The position numbers and the translations under genes are program-made. 64,000 nucleotides of DNA from positions 815,001 to 879,000 of the forward strand of contig NZ_CP024848.1 of NCBI RefSeq assembly GCF_003352005.1, read 5' to 3'. Numbering within the stretch: position 1 is the stretch's first letter; the number at the start of each line of letters is the position of its first letter. The stretch comes from Oceanobacillus zhaokaii (GTDB taxonomy: Bacteria > Bacillota > Bacilli > Bacillales > Amphibacillaceae). Below the pieces are notes generated by a model. It was not told where the DNA came from. It saw only the letters and a list, made by a program, of their open reading frames with translations, and made no database searches. Positions 21,765-30,644 of the stretch are shown piece by piece.

Positions 21765-23144
21765 ATGGCAAAACAAGCAACACCAGTAAAGAAAAACGAA
21801 ACAATTACCCTTACATTTGAGGATTTAACTCATGAAGGGAATGGCGTTGGAAAAATTAACGGCTATCCCTTATTTGTACCGAATGCTCTACCAGGTGAAA
21901 GTGGAACCGTTAAAGTTGTAAAAGCAAATAAAAACTTTGGTTTTGGTAAACTACTCGAGTTGACAAAACGTAGCCCGGAACGGGTGGAGCCAACCTGCCA
22001 TGTTCATTGTGGTGGTTGTCAGCTGCAGCATATGAGTTATCATTTACAGCTTGAAATGAAACAAAATCAAGTGAAAAATGTAATGAAGAAAGTGGCACAC
22101 CTTGAGCACGTTCCGGTTCATCCAATTATTGGGATGGAAAGCCCTCTTCATTACCGTAATAAAGTACAGATTCCAGTTGGTGAAAAAAATGGAGAGCTGA
22201 TTACTGGTTTTTATCAAAAGCGTAGCCATCGTATTCTTGAGAATATGGACACATGCAGTATCCAGGATGAGACGATTAATGCGATTGTACCGGCTGCGAG
22301 AGAGGTTGCCAATCGGATCGGGATTAAGGCATATAATGAGGAGAGCCATCGCGGAGAATTACGTCACATTATGGTAAGAAAAGGGTTTGCAACAAATGAA
22401 GTTATGGTCGTGTTCGTAACACGTACAGATAAATTAACGAATAAGGAAGTCATAATCAGCGAGTTGACGGAAAAATTCCCTGAGATAAAATCGATTGTGC
22501 AAAATGTCAATGATAAGCGCACAAGCGTCATTTTAGGGGAGAAGACCAAAGTATTATGGGGCGAGCAATATATTTACGATAAAATCGGCGATATAACATT
22601 TGCTATCTCTGCAAAATCGTTTTATCAGGTAAATCCGGTACAGACGAAGGTACTTTATGATAAAGCATTAGAGTACGCCAAAATCGATAGTAGCGATATA
22701 GTTGTTGACGCGTATTGTGGTATTGGCACGATTTCATTATTCCTAGCCCAAAAAGCAAAAAAAGTATATGGCGTTGAAATTGTACCCGAAGCAATTAACG
22801 ATGCAAAAATGAATGCCAAATTGAATGGCATTGATAATGCTGAATTCTTTGTTGGTGAAGCAGAAAAAGTAATGCCATGGTGGAAAGCTCAAGGATTAAG
22901 TCCCGATGTCATTGTCGTAGATCCTCCAAGAAAAGGCTGTGAACCAGACTTCCTGCAGGCGATGATTGAAACGGAGCCTAAGCGGATTGTCTACGTTTCA
23001 TGCAATCCATCGACGTTAGCGAGAGATCTTAGAATCCTTGAAGATGGAGGATATGAGACGAAGGAAGTGCAGCCAGTGGATATGTTCCCGCAGACTCCTC
23101 ATGTTGAGGCGGTTTGTTGGTTGGAGCGGAAATTGTCTAACTAA
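21765..23144 (+). CDS. rlmCD: 23S rRNA (uracil-5-)-methyltransferase RlmCD; C-terminal codons replaced by a transposon end
   Basis: SAM-dependent enzyme making m5U in 23S rRNA (RlmCD/YefA type, 459 aa). N-terminal TRAM domain (residues about 10-70), Cys cluster [13 protein letters not shown] for an iron-sulfur centre, SAM motif [16 protein letters not shown], and catalytic Cys in [13 protein letters not shown]. The gene ends ERKLSN; the last bases (from 23134) are the first bases of the 338-bp transposon end, which therefore supplies the last codons and stop. The next transposon end (60211) would restore exactly the same C-terminus if the island were lost. The enzyme core is intact. Confidence 0.95.
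   Translation: MAKQATPVKKNETITLTFEDLTHEGNGVGKINGYPLFVPNALPGESGTVKVVKANKNFGFGKLLELTKRSPERVEPTCHVHCGGCQLQHMSYHLQLEMKQNQVKNVMKKVAHLEHVPVHPIIGMESPLHYRNKVQIPVGEKNGELITGFYQKRSHRILENMDTCSIQDETINAIVPAAREVANRIGIKAYNEESHRGELRHIMVRKGFATNEVMVVFVTRTDKLTNKEVIISELTEKFPEIKSIVQNVNDKRTSVILGEKTKVLWGEQYIYDKIGDITFAISAKSFYQVNPVQTKVLYDKALEYAKIDSSDIVVDAYCGIGTISLFLAQKAKKVYGVEIVPEAINDAKMNAKLNGIDNAEFFVGEAEKVMPWWKAQGLSPDVIVVDPPRKGCEPDFLQAMIETEPKRIVYVSCNPSTLARDLRILEDGGYETKEVQPVDMFPQTPHVEAVCWLERKLSN
23129..23133. repeat. Left copy of 5-bp target duplication GAAAT
   Basis: GAAAT directly precedes the TGT terminus at 23134 and recurs directly after the ACA terminus at 60205 (60206-60210). A 5-bp duplication is characteristic of Tn7/Tn5053-type transposition. 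Confidence 0.7.
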
Positions 23145-23471
23145 AATTAACATCACCGAACCAAAATAAACATTACCGATTCAGACCCCGATTTCGTGAA
23201 AATAAACATTTCCGATTTCAGGGTCTTTTTCATGCCCATCCCTTGTCCTGACTCGGTTTGTCCGTGTTTCCTCTATGCAACATTCTCGGAGAACTTTATT
23301 CCAACTTCGAAAAAACGGTGAAAAAACAGGTGGAAAAGCGGCGAAAAACGGGCATTTTTGAACTAAAAAAGTGTGAAAATGGGGGGTTCTTAGGTAAACT
23401 TTATTTTAACTGAAACGGTGGAATGCGGGTTTGAGGTGGGGGTTTTCGGAAGAGATTAAAATTGTTGTACA
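23134..23471 (+). repeat. 338-bp transposon end unit, copy A
   Basis: Starts TGTCTAACTAAAATTAACAT and ends TTAAAATTGTTGTACA; these are imperfect inverted termini. Three motif copies near the left terminus run rightwards (23144-23162, 23163-23182 and about 23199-23218; core AATAAACATTACCGA). Three related copies run leftwards from the right terminus (23442-23465, 23386-23407, 23281-23302; core AATAAAGTT-CCGA). This matches the multi-site TnsB-binding ends of Tn7-like elements. The middle has short tandem purine-rich repeats of about 13 bp. Copy B differs only at 23250 (G versus A) by eye. Confidence 0.85.
23184..23230 (+). terminator. Terminator built into the transposon end
   Basis: GACCCCGATTTCG (23184-23196) pairs with CGATTTCAGGGTC (23213-23225) with three mismatches, followed by TTTTT. 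It lies 39 bp after the rlmCD stop and so can serve as that gene's terminator. The same structure is in copies B, C and D; in D the stem is better paired. Confidence 0.6.
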
Positions 23472-23789
23472 TAGTAGAGAAAAGAAATTTAGTTAGGTTT
23501 GTAATATTCATCCATAATGTGGGACATAGGAGTTAAGAGGGACAATAAAGAAAAAGGAGAATTAAGAGGAAATATTCTAAATTGGGTTGGCTTTTTTTAA
23601 TATAGAGTAAAATGGAAAGGGAATCATAGATATTGTAAAAGAATGTAATTAAAGTAACGGGAGGTTAATGGTTTAATGATTTCCCCGTTTTATTAAGGTT
23701 TGAAGATTATCAATTGGAATTATGTACTTATAAAACTGTTGAATACGCAATTACATTTGATCAAATTTAAACTAATTGAGGTGTAGTAT
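23472..23789. other. AT-rich stretch inside the island's left end
   Basis: No gene supported. The first bases, TAGTAGAGAAAAG, are nearly the inverse of the sequence just left of copy B (CTTTTTATCTACTA, ending 59867). The 3' part must hold the promoter of the HNH gene. Confidence 0.35.
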
Positions 23790-24641
23790 ATGTGGAAAAT
23801 TGTTAAAGGTTACAATGATTACATTGTGAATGAAAAAGGAGAAGTAAGAAATGTTAAAACCGATAAAGTTGTGAAACAGAAAATTAATAAAAGTGGTTAT
23901 AACAAAGTTCGATTGAAAGTAGGTTTTAGATACAAAGAAGAATATGTCTGTGTAATCGTGTATAATTCCTTTGCGAATAAGGAAGTTCGATTTCAAGAAC
24001 ATATAAAACATATTGATGGTAACTTATCTAATGATAGATTTACTAACTTAAAATATGTTGGTTGGGGAAGTATGGAAACTGTTGTTGATAGAGAATATGT
24101 AAAAGAAAGTGAGGAGTGGAAAGAAATTAAAGATTATCCTAATTATTATGTGAGTAAAGAAGGTGAAGTTTTTAGTTCTAAAATAAATAGAGTTATAAAT
24201 CAAAGTATTAATGCAAGTGGTTATAGAACTGTTAATATATCTTTTGACGGAAAGAGGAAGCGTTTATTGGTTCACAGATTAGTTGCAGAAGCGTTTATTC
24301 CTAAGCCTAAAAATAAGCCAGTTGTTAACCATATTGATAGTAATAGAAGTAATGCAACCGTTGATAATCTGGAATGGGTAACTTATAGAGAAAACTCTAT
24401 TCACATGGTTAATAGTTATAATAGTCCTGGTCAGGTTTTTACTGAATTATTTGATAAGGAAGGCGATTTTATAGACTCTTTTCCTTCTAATTCACGATGT
24501 ATCAATTATATAAAACAGTTGTCGCAAGTGAAGAAGTACATGGAAGGAAATAAAACACGGGCTTATCCTTTTGAGTTTGAGAGAGATTCAGAGGGGAACA
24601 TTATTTTTGAAGTTATTAAACTTACAATATCATTAAAATAA
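23790..24641 (+). CDS. NUMOD4-HNH homing-type endonuclease with duplicated module
   Basis: 283-residue protein. Residues about 105-215 contain a NUMOD4 motif (EWKEIKDYPNYYVSKEGEVF) followed by an HNH nuclease core (VHRLVAEAFIP, VNHIDSNRSNATVDNLEWVT), typical of phage and intron homing endonucleases. Residues 1-95 are a weaker copy of the same module (MWKIVKGYNDYIVNEKGEV ... KHIDGNLSNDRFTNLKYV), in which the HNH histidines are partly lost, so it may act only in DNA binding. GAGGTG precedes the ATG. It may be a selfish gene or a nicking nuclease of the island. Confidence 0.8.
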   Translation: MWKIVKGYNDYIVNEKGEVRNVKTDKVVKQKINKSGYNKVRLKVGFRYKEEYVCVIVYNSFANKEVRFQEHIKHIDGNLSNDRFTNLKYVGWGSMETVVDREYVKESEEWKEIKDYPNYYVSKEGEVFSSKINRVINQSINASGYRTVNISFDGKRKRLLVHRLVAEAFIPKPKNKPVVNHIDSNRSNATVDNLEWVTYRENSIHMVNSYNSPGQVFTELFDKEGDFIDSFPSNSRCINYIKQLSQVKKYMEGNKTRAYPFEFERDSEGNIIFEVIKLTISLK

Positions 24642-24686
24642 AATAAATTAATTGGAATATTGAAAATCTAATACCGGCATTTTATT

Positions 24687-24800
24687 GAACGAGTGAGGGG
24701 ATGTAAGGAAGAAATTGCTATTGTTTGTGCGATTTCGAATGGACAAAAGTATTTTGACACGATTGTTGCAGTTAGACCCTTACTCCAATCTCAAAATTAG
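24687..24800 (+). pseudogene. Possible transposase remnant
   Basis: A 37-codon open stretch without a start, ERVRGCKEEIAIVCAI..., has a look of the catalytic-core strand of IS1595-type transposases, but the match is short and I am not sure. No ends or full gene are visible. Confidence 0.2.
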
Positions 24801-24834
24801 AAAAGAAAACTACAATATATAAGGAGCCAATAAA

Positions 24835-26004
24835 TTGAATTTATTAAAACGTATCAAGATTAGCAAAAAGGAGAGTTGTCCTTGTGGAAGTGGTGAAGTC
24901 TTTATAAACTGTTGCCACAATAAAGACTTTAATCCACCCATAGAAACTAAGAAACCACCTGAAGTATTGATTGGTGAAATGATGAGAAAATCAATGAAAA
25001 AGCTCTGTATGCATCCAGATCAACAAAATTGTAAAGGGAAAATTAAGGGAGCTCATGCTTTGCAAAATAATAAAATTATTTCTTTATTAGCAGGCAATGA
25101 AAGACATGTATACTTAATGGACACTAAAAAAAGTCCTTTAATAGTTCCACTTAACAACGGGAAACAAGAACTTATTATCGAAATGAGTAGAACAAGTGCA
25201 AATGCTGCAACAACTGAAACTTGCTTTTGTGATTTACATGATAATATTGCTTTTGCTGCAATTGAAAAGGGAGCACCTGATTTTGATGAAACAAGTGAGA
25301 TAATGAAATTTGTATATGCTTATAAGGCTTTTATCTTTGAATATTATAAAGTTTGGATGTCAATGGATATTTTCAGAACTCAATTTGCAAAGCATCCAAC
25401 AGTATTTAGCAGGTCTGATATGGTTTCCAGGTACAGAAGTTTACAATTAAATATGAAAGAATTTGATTCTATAAAAGAACATTTCGATAAAGAAATCCTT
25501 GCTGGAAAGCATACTGGTGTAACAACCTGTATTATTAAAATACCAGAGCAAATTAATTTCGCAAATTATGCATACATTGCTCCTGACTATGATTTGAATG
25601 GAAAGAAAATTAAAAATAAGGTTAAAGGGTTTATCCATCGCCTTGCTATTACTGCAATTCCAGAGAAAGGCCATTCTTATATCTTATTAAGTTGTTTAGA
25701 CAGCGAAAAAGAAATTTACTTAGACTTATTTAATCAATTACAAAGTTCACCCATAGAAAAGGTGAAGTTTTATATATCTCTCATATTACCGTTGTATTCT
25801 GAAAATATGGTATTAAGCCCAAGTTTATGGAACAGTTGGGACGTAGAAACACAAATGGCGTATACCTTCTATGCAAATTTGAAGGATAAAGATTTTATTA
25901 TATATAATAAAATGAATGGAATGATACTGCGTAAAGCAGCTAAAATGCCAGGATTTAGCTACGGGGAAAGAAATAAGATAAACCTATTCGAGCTACTAAA
26001 TTAG
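24835..26004 (+). CDS. SEC-C zinc-motif protein, function unknown
   Basis: 389 residues. The N-terminus carries a SEC-C zinc-binding motif (SCPCGSGEVFINCCH, residues about 14-28), known from the SecA tail and many uncharacterised proteins. The next section has spaced Cys/His (CMHPDQQNCKGKIKGAHALQ; TCFCDLHDN), suggesting a second metal site. The remainder is not recognised. TTG start with AAGGAGCC upstream. SEC-C proteins of this size are frequent in genomic islands; a defence role is possible but not shown. Confidence 0.65.
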   Translation: MNLLKRIKISKKESCPCGSGEVFINCCHNKDFNPPIETKKPPEVLIGEMMRKSMKKLCMHPDQQNCKGKIKGAHALQNNKIISLLAGNERHVYLMDTKKSPLIVPLNNGKQELIIEMSRTSANAATTETCFCDLHDNIAFAAIEKGAPDFDETSEIMKFVYAYKAFIFEYYKVWMSMDIFRTQFAKHPTVFSRSDMVSRYRSLQLNMKEFDSIKEHFDKEILAGKHTGVTTCIIKIPEQINFANYAYIAPDYDLNGKKIKNKVKGFIHRLAITAIPEKGHSYILLSCLDSEKEIYLDLFNQLQSSPIEKVKFYISLILPLYSENMVLSPSLWNSWDVETQMAYTFYANLKDKDFIIYNKMNGMILRKAAKMPGFSYGERNKINLFELLN

Positions 26005-26351
26005 AGTCAAATTGTGGACTTAGTAAAGAAATTAGCCTAAAATCTTCCTGAGATTGACAGGAGGCTTTTATGTAATTCCTCCATTAAAAATTATTACTTG
26101 ACAAATTACAGGGTAATAAAAGGGATTAAATGTTAATTGAAACTTCGTAGAAGTACAATTAAAATCTTAGAAACAAATAATGATAAGATTACCCTTATTC
26201 TTCTAAGTAACAAGAATAGGATTATGCAATAAGGTATTGGAGAAATATATGAGATGTTTTGGTTATTCTTTTATTTTTAACATAGGCCAAAACGAATAAA
26301 GAATAGCAATAATAGTGATTAATTTGTTCCTGATGTAGAAGATAATGCTAG
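26005..26351. other. Intergenic, no gene recognised
   Basis: AT-rich stretch between two convergent genes. Short hairpins are present but no open frame with a ribosome site. Confidence 0.3.
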
Positions 26352-26393
26352 TGTACCCAAAAATTAGATTTTCACTCTAACTTTTGGGGTACA
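26352..26393 (-). terminator. Terminator of the minus-strand MFS gene
   Basis: TGTACCCAAAAATTAGA pairs with TCTAACTTTTGGGGTACA around a short loop, just downstream of the MFS stop. It may work in both directions. Confidence 0.65.
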
Positions 26394-26400
26394 TTAATAG

Positions 26401-27612
26401 TTAGGGCATGTATTTACTATTGGTTTTTGATAAATTTATTGTATTATTTTTTATTAAATGAACTAATAAGGCGATTAAAGGAAAAGCTGTTCCAATGAGT
26501 AAAGCTACTTCACTATTAAATTTATAGTAAGTAAAACTTCCAATCCATGAACCAAAGGCTCCTCCCAAAAAGAAAATAGTCATATATAATCCATTAAGTC
26601 TGTTTCTTATCTCGGGTTTCAAACCAAAGATAACTTTTTGACCTAATAATAAATTTCCTGATACACCAATATCAATGCTAATTCCGGAGATAAGGATTAA
26701 AATTACACTAAATAGTGAATGATCTTGAACAAAAAATAATAGTACGATAGATAATAGTACGAGCACCATTGATATATTAGTCATTGTAAATATATAACCT
26801 TTATCTGCTAGTTTACCAATAGTAGGAGTTAATAAAGCTCCAGCTATTGCAACAAAACCAATTAATGCAATTTCATTATTTGAAAAGTTTAATGGCTCAG
26901 ACCTTAATAAAATTGGCATTGTTGTCCAATAGAGACTAAATGTTGCGAATAAACATGCGTGATAAAAAGCTCTTTGTTGTAAAGGAGATGTATTTATTAG
27001 TAGTTTCACCATAGAAGCGATTAAATTTGGATATGACATGTTACTAGACGTTACTACCTCATAGTTGGGCAAAAATTTTATAATTAGTAGTAATACGGCA
27101 ACTAGCGTGATTAATGAAAAAAGAAATACCATTCTCCAACCGAACCAGTCAGCTATTCCAATAGATAATGGGCGAGCAATCATAATCCCAATCAATAAAC
27201 CACTCATCACTTTCCCCACATATTTACCTGTTTCTTCAATGGGTACAATCCTCATTGTTAGTGGAACTAACATTTGAGCCGCACAGGCTCCAACGCCAAT
27301 TATGGTTGTTAATATAGTAAAAATAATTCCATTTGTCGAAATTAGCATACCAATTAATGAAATAATAGTAAGTCCGATAAGAGTTCCTATTATCTTCTTA
27401 CTTTTAAATAAGTCAGCCATTGGTACGATGAAAAATAAGCCAAATCCATACCCAATTTGTGTAAAAGTAGTGAGCAATCCAGATAAATCAGAAGAGATGT
27501 TCAGATCTTTTGCAATGAATTGTACAATTGGTTGTGCATAATAAATATTAGCAGCAAGTGAACCACAACTAATAGCCAAAATAAAAATTAGAAAATTTGT
27601 CTTTTTAGTCAA
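26401..27612 (-). CDS. MFS transporter (DHA1-type), TetR-controlled
   Basis: About 403-residue, 12-helix major-facilitator protein. The start of helix 1 reads SCGSLAANIYYAQPIVQFIA, a signature of a DHA1 drug-efflux subgroup; the loop between helices 2 and 3 has MADLFKSKKI. Substrate unknown. I chose TTG at 27612 because AAGGGA is well spaced; ATG 27621 and TTG 27657 are alternatives. It lies downstream of the TetR gene on the same strand, and a palindromic operator sits on its promoter (27638-27659), so the pump is probably induced when TetR binds its ligand. Confidence 0.85.
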   Translation of the reverse strand: MTKKTNFLIFILAISCGSLAANIYYAQPIVQFIAKDLNISSDLSGLLTTFTQIGYGFGLFFIVPMADLFKSKKIIGTLIGLTIISLIGMLISTNGIIFTILTTIIGVGACAAQMLVPLTMRIVPIEETGKYVGKVMSGLLIGIMIARPLSIGIADWFGWRMVFLFSLITLVAVLLLIIKFLPNYEVVTSSNMSYPNLIASMVKLLINTSPLQQRAFYHACLFATFSLYWTTMPILLRSEPLNFSNNEIALIGFVAIAGALLTPTIGKLADKGYIFTMTNISMVLVLLSIVLLFFVQDHSLFSVILILISGISIDIGVSGNLLLGQKVIFGLKPEIRNRLNGLYMTIFFLGGAFGSWIGSFTYYKFNSEVALLIGTAFPLIALLVHLIKNNTINLSKTNSKYMP

Positions 27613-27628
27613 CTTTATCATTCCCTTT

Positions 27629-27657
27629 TTTATACTTTTTTGGTACGCTTGTTCCAA
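27629..27657 (-). promoter_or_regulatory. Promoter of the MFS gene
   Basis: On the minus strand TTGGAA, a 17-base spacer, then TATAAA. The operator palindrome covers the -35 box and spacer. The predicted transcript start leaves a very short leader. Confidence 0.55.
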
Positions 27658-27659
27658 AA
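27638..27659. promoter_or_regulatory. TetR operator at the MFS promoter
   Basis: Palindrome TTTTGGTAC-GCTT-GTTCCAAAA with 9-bp arms. The half-site TTTTGGAAC recurs upstream of the tetR start (28295-28303), as expected for autoregulation plus pump control. Confidence 0.6.
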
Positions 27660-27676
27660 TGCTTTAAAAAGAAAGA

Positions 27677-28252
27677 CTATAGGTCTGCAATAGTCTTATC
27701 CACCAGATTATAGGCTAGATTTTTCTCTTTTTTATATTTGGACATTAAATTAATGCTATGATTTAAACTTAATAAAGAATATGCAACTAATTCAGTGTTA
27801 GCCTCTTGTGAAATTTCTCCTTTCGTTTTTCCTTCTTCAATGACTTGCTTAAATACTTTTTCAAGTTCATTAAAATCATTCAGAAGTATTTCTTCTATGG
27901 AAGGATCAATATGTCCAATTAGCAGTGAAGAGTTAGTTATAATACAACTTTTGGGAATGTCATCTGTATAGCATTTTTCAATATGTTGATAAAAAAAGGA
28001 TTTAAGTGATGCTTTAGTGTTTATACCACTAAAAAGTAAATTTCTCTTTCGGCTGCCATAGTTTTTATAATGTTCTAAAACCAGTTTAAATAATGCATCC
28101 TTATCCCCAAAGCTATCGTAGAGAGTAGATCGACTTATTCCCATTGTTTCAATCAAATCTGAGATATATGTAGCGTCATAACCTTTTTTCCAAAATAAAT
28201 ACATAGCTTTATCCAAAGCATGTTCTTTGTTAAAACTAATACTTCTACCCAT
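27677..28252 (-). CDS. TetR/AcrR-family regulator
   Basis: 191 residues. N-terminal HTH at residues 10-55: ALDKAMYLFWKKGYDATYIS, DLIETMGISRSTLYDSFGDK. The C-terminal ligand domain resembles the TetR_C subgroup that controls DHA1 pumps. Divergent from nothing upstream; followed 64 bp later by the MFS gene on the same strand. Self-regulation is likely from the operator-like half-sites at 28295-28316. Confidence 0.88.
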   Translation of the reverse strand: MGRSISFNKEHALDKAMYLFWKKGYDATYISDLIETMGISRSTLYDSFGDKDALFKLVLEHYKNYGSRKRNLLFSGINTKASLKSFFYQHIEKCYTDDIPKSCIITNSSLLIGHIDPSIEEILLNDFNELEKVFKQVIEEGKTKGEISQEANTELVAYSLLSLNHSINLMSKYKKEKNLAYNLVDKTIADL

Positions 28253-28294
28253 TTTTCAACACCCCCATTCATATAATAAAATTTAGTATAAAGG

Positions 28295-28316
28295 TTTTGG
28301 AACGTTAAGTCCAGAA
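28295..28316. promoter_or_regulatory. TetR operator upstream of tetR
   Basis: TTTTGGAAC-GTTA-AGTCCAGAA: the left arm equals the pump operator half-site, the right arm is degenerate. It lies 43 bp upstream of the tetR start. The remaining sequence to 28576 holds no gene. Confidence 0.45.
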
Positions 28317-28576
28317 AAACTTATCTTGAGATCAAGTCTTCCGTTAAAGGGTGTGATTTTTGAAGAAGCGTCTCAATTCATCTTCAACTCACTGGTGCAT
28401 TTCGAAAAGAATGAATTGCACTCTTTTTTAATTGAATCAGCAGTTTATTTATGTAGCTTATTTATGTTATGAAAGATAATAATTGTAAATACACCATAAT
28501 CTTGCAAGAAAAGATAGCAATATTAGTAAAGAAATCACCTCAAATAAAAAGTACACTCAAGGAGAGGTGATTTAAT

Positions 28577-29824
28577 ATGTATTTAAAAGTTTTAAAAAAT
28601 AATAGAAATGTTTTATTTTACCTATTAGGAGCTGGGACTTCTAATTTGGGGGATGTTATTTCTGGGTTAGCCTTCTTATTTATAGCTTATGAGATAACAG
28701 AATCAAGTATATACACAACTGGAGTTGCAATTTCACAAGTTTTCCCTTACCTTTTATTTGGATTGATAGGAGGAGTAATTGCTGATTGGGTAGATAAAAA
28801 AAAGCTATTAATAATAATCGACCTTTTAAGAATACCTCTAACATTATCACTGGTGTTATTTTATCAATTAGAGTTATTAAATTATTGGCATTTAATAGTA
28901 GTGAGCTTTCTAATTCAGTGCTTAGGTTGTTTTTTTAATCCTGCCCATAGGGCTATTTTGCCCCTTATTACAAGTGAAGAGGAAAGATCTTCTGTTAATA
29001 GTTTGCTTGATACAGCTACAAGGGGAATTACTGTGTTAGGGCCAATTGTTAGTTTAGGACTAATGAATACAATTAACATTGTATATTTTTTTACATTCGA
29101 TGCATTGACATATCTTATAAGTGCAATCTTTATCTATAGAATTCAATTATCAGAAAAAAGTCTAACAAATGAAAATTCAAGTCAAAGGAAAGTAAGAGAT
29201 ATATTTATCTCAATAAAGGATTTTTCAATTTGGGCGAAAAGACAAGACACAATCCGAACAATTTTTATAGTAACAGTAATCATTGTGTTTTTTAATACAT
29301 GGGTGTGGCAAGTTGGTTTATTATTGCAGCTTGTACAAACAACTCCAATTGGAGAGGAATTGTATAGCTTACTTTTAGGATGGTATGGTGCTGCTGTCAT
29401 TGCCGTTAATCTACTTATCCCATTAATTTGGAAAAAATTAAGCGTGAAAATTTATTTGCTTGGTTCATTGATTTGGGGTATAGGTATTCTCCTTTTAGGA
29501 TTCTCCTATACTATCCCATTGTATTTTTTAGGAGTATTAGTTGCAGCAATTGGCTTACCTATATCTGGTTTATCAAGAGTATATTTGTTGCAAAAATATC
29601 TTCCAACTGGAAAATTAGGCAGAGGCTTTAGTTTCAATGCATTTCTTCTATATTTCTCAAATGCAATTTCTCTTGGTGTGTTCGGATTGATTTCTTCATT
29701 CGTGTCTATAAGGATCTTATTTATAATATGTGGACTTATGATGGTTTTTTGTTCCGTTGTTTATTTATTAAACATTTCTCGAAAAGTACCAGGTGTCATA
29801 CCATATAATCGTCTGAATAATTGA
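28577..29824 (+). CDS. MFS efflux protein (MefA-like group)
   Basis: 415-residue, 12-helix transporter beginning KNNRNVLFYLLGAGTSNLGD, with the motif-A loop ADWVDKKKLL after helix 2. This opening is typical of the macrolide/multidrug MFS group that includes Mef. Substrate cannot be told. GGAGAGGTG precedes the ATG. Its 3' end overlaps the convergent AraC gene by 64 bp. Confidence 0.82.
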   Translation: MYLKVLKNNRNVLFYLLGAGTSNLGDVISGLAFLFIAYEITESSIYTTGVAISQVFPYLLFGLIGGVIADWVDKKKLLIIIDLLRIPLTLSLVLFYQLELLNYWHLIVVSFLIQCLGCFFNPAHRAILPLITSEEERSSVNSLLDTATRGITVLGPIVSLGLMNTINIVYFFTFDALTYLISAIFIYRIQLSEKSLTNENSSQRKVRDIFISIKDFSIWAKRQDTIRTIFIVTVIIVFFNTWVWQVGLLLQLVQTTPIGEELYSLLLGWYGAAVIAVNLLIPLIWKKLSVKIYLLGSLIWGIGILLLGFSYTIPLYFLGVLVAAIGLPISGLSRVYLLQKYLPTGKLGRGFSFNAFLLYFSNAISLGVFGLISSFVSIRILFIICGLMMVFCSVVYLLNISRKVPGVIPYNRLNN

Positions 29825-30588
29825 TTGTAAACAGTAACAGATGAAAAACCACTATCCATTGCTATTTCTAATATTGTTTTATTTGTCTTTTTAAGCATTT
29901 CCTGACTTCGAATTACTCGATAAGTTTGTAGCCAAGAGTATGGGGAAATCCCTATGATATCCTTGAAATAATGGGCAAATTGATACTTGCCTAAGCTCGA
30001 TATTTCTGCCATTTCATCTAAGGTCCAAGAATATTGATAACCTTCTTTTAAAGCTAGTATTGTTTTATAAATTTGTGGACTAATTGTTTTATAGTATTTC
30101 AAATTTATGTCCTGTGTATGACTTCCAACTGCACTTTTTAGCAACATTAGGGCCAATTGAGTGAAACTATGATCCAAAAATAATTTCGTAGATTTTTTAT
30201 CATCTTTTTCAAGTTGTACATATTCCAATACATACTTTACCCAATTTGTTATCTGAGGGTTTTTCTGGATACATGAAGCAAATTGAATATCATTGTACAG
30301 AGAATATATAGATTGCGAAACTTTATTAATAAAAGAAGGCTTTAACTCAACCAAAAATTTCCTTTTATCTACTGCCAATTGTTTATGTTCATCTTGCGGG
30401 TTTAATAAAAGGAATTGTTGATTATTAAGGGTTATCTGATTTCTGTAAGTTTGATAATTTATACTCCCATTTAAAGAATATATAAATTTATAACAATCAT
30501 CTGAACGCCAATTGCTCTCTTGGTTGAAATCTTTTTTTAATAAAAAAACTCCGTTATCAGTATTTAGTAATAATTTTGTTTGACTCAC
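29761..30588 (-). CDS. AraC-family transcriptional regulator
   Basis: 275 residues. The N-terminal 150 residues form a cupin-like sensing domain; the C-terminal 100 are the double-HTH AraC domain, with WTLDEMAEISSLGKYQFAHY, FKDIIGISPYSWLQTYRV, and the last helix SSVTVYNQLFRRLYGMTPGT. Convergent with the MFS gene and overlapping its last 21 codons. Divergent from the SDR-like gene at 30645, with only 56 bp between, so it may control that promoter. Confidence 0.88.
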   Translation of the reverse strand: MSQTKLLLNTDNGVFLLKKDFNQESNWRSDDCYKFIYSLNGSINYQTYRNQITLNNQQFLLLNPQDEHKQLAVDKRKFLVELKPSFINKVSQSIYSLYNDIQFASCIQKNPQITNWVKYVLEYVQLEKDDKKSTKLFLDHSFTQLALMLLKSAVGSHTQDINLKYYKTISPQIYKTILALKEGYQYSWTLDEMAEISSLGKYQFAHYFKDIIGISPYSWLQTYRVIRSQEMLKKTNKTILEIAMDSGFSSVTVYNQLFRRLYGMTPGTFREMFNK

Positions 30589-30644
30589 ATAATCACCTTC
30601 TAAGTAAGTATATTAGAATTGTATCATAATGAAGGAGGAAATAA

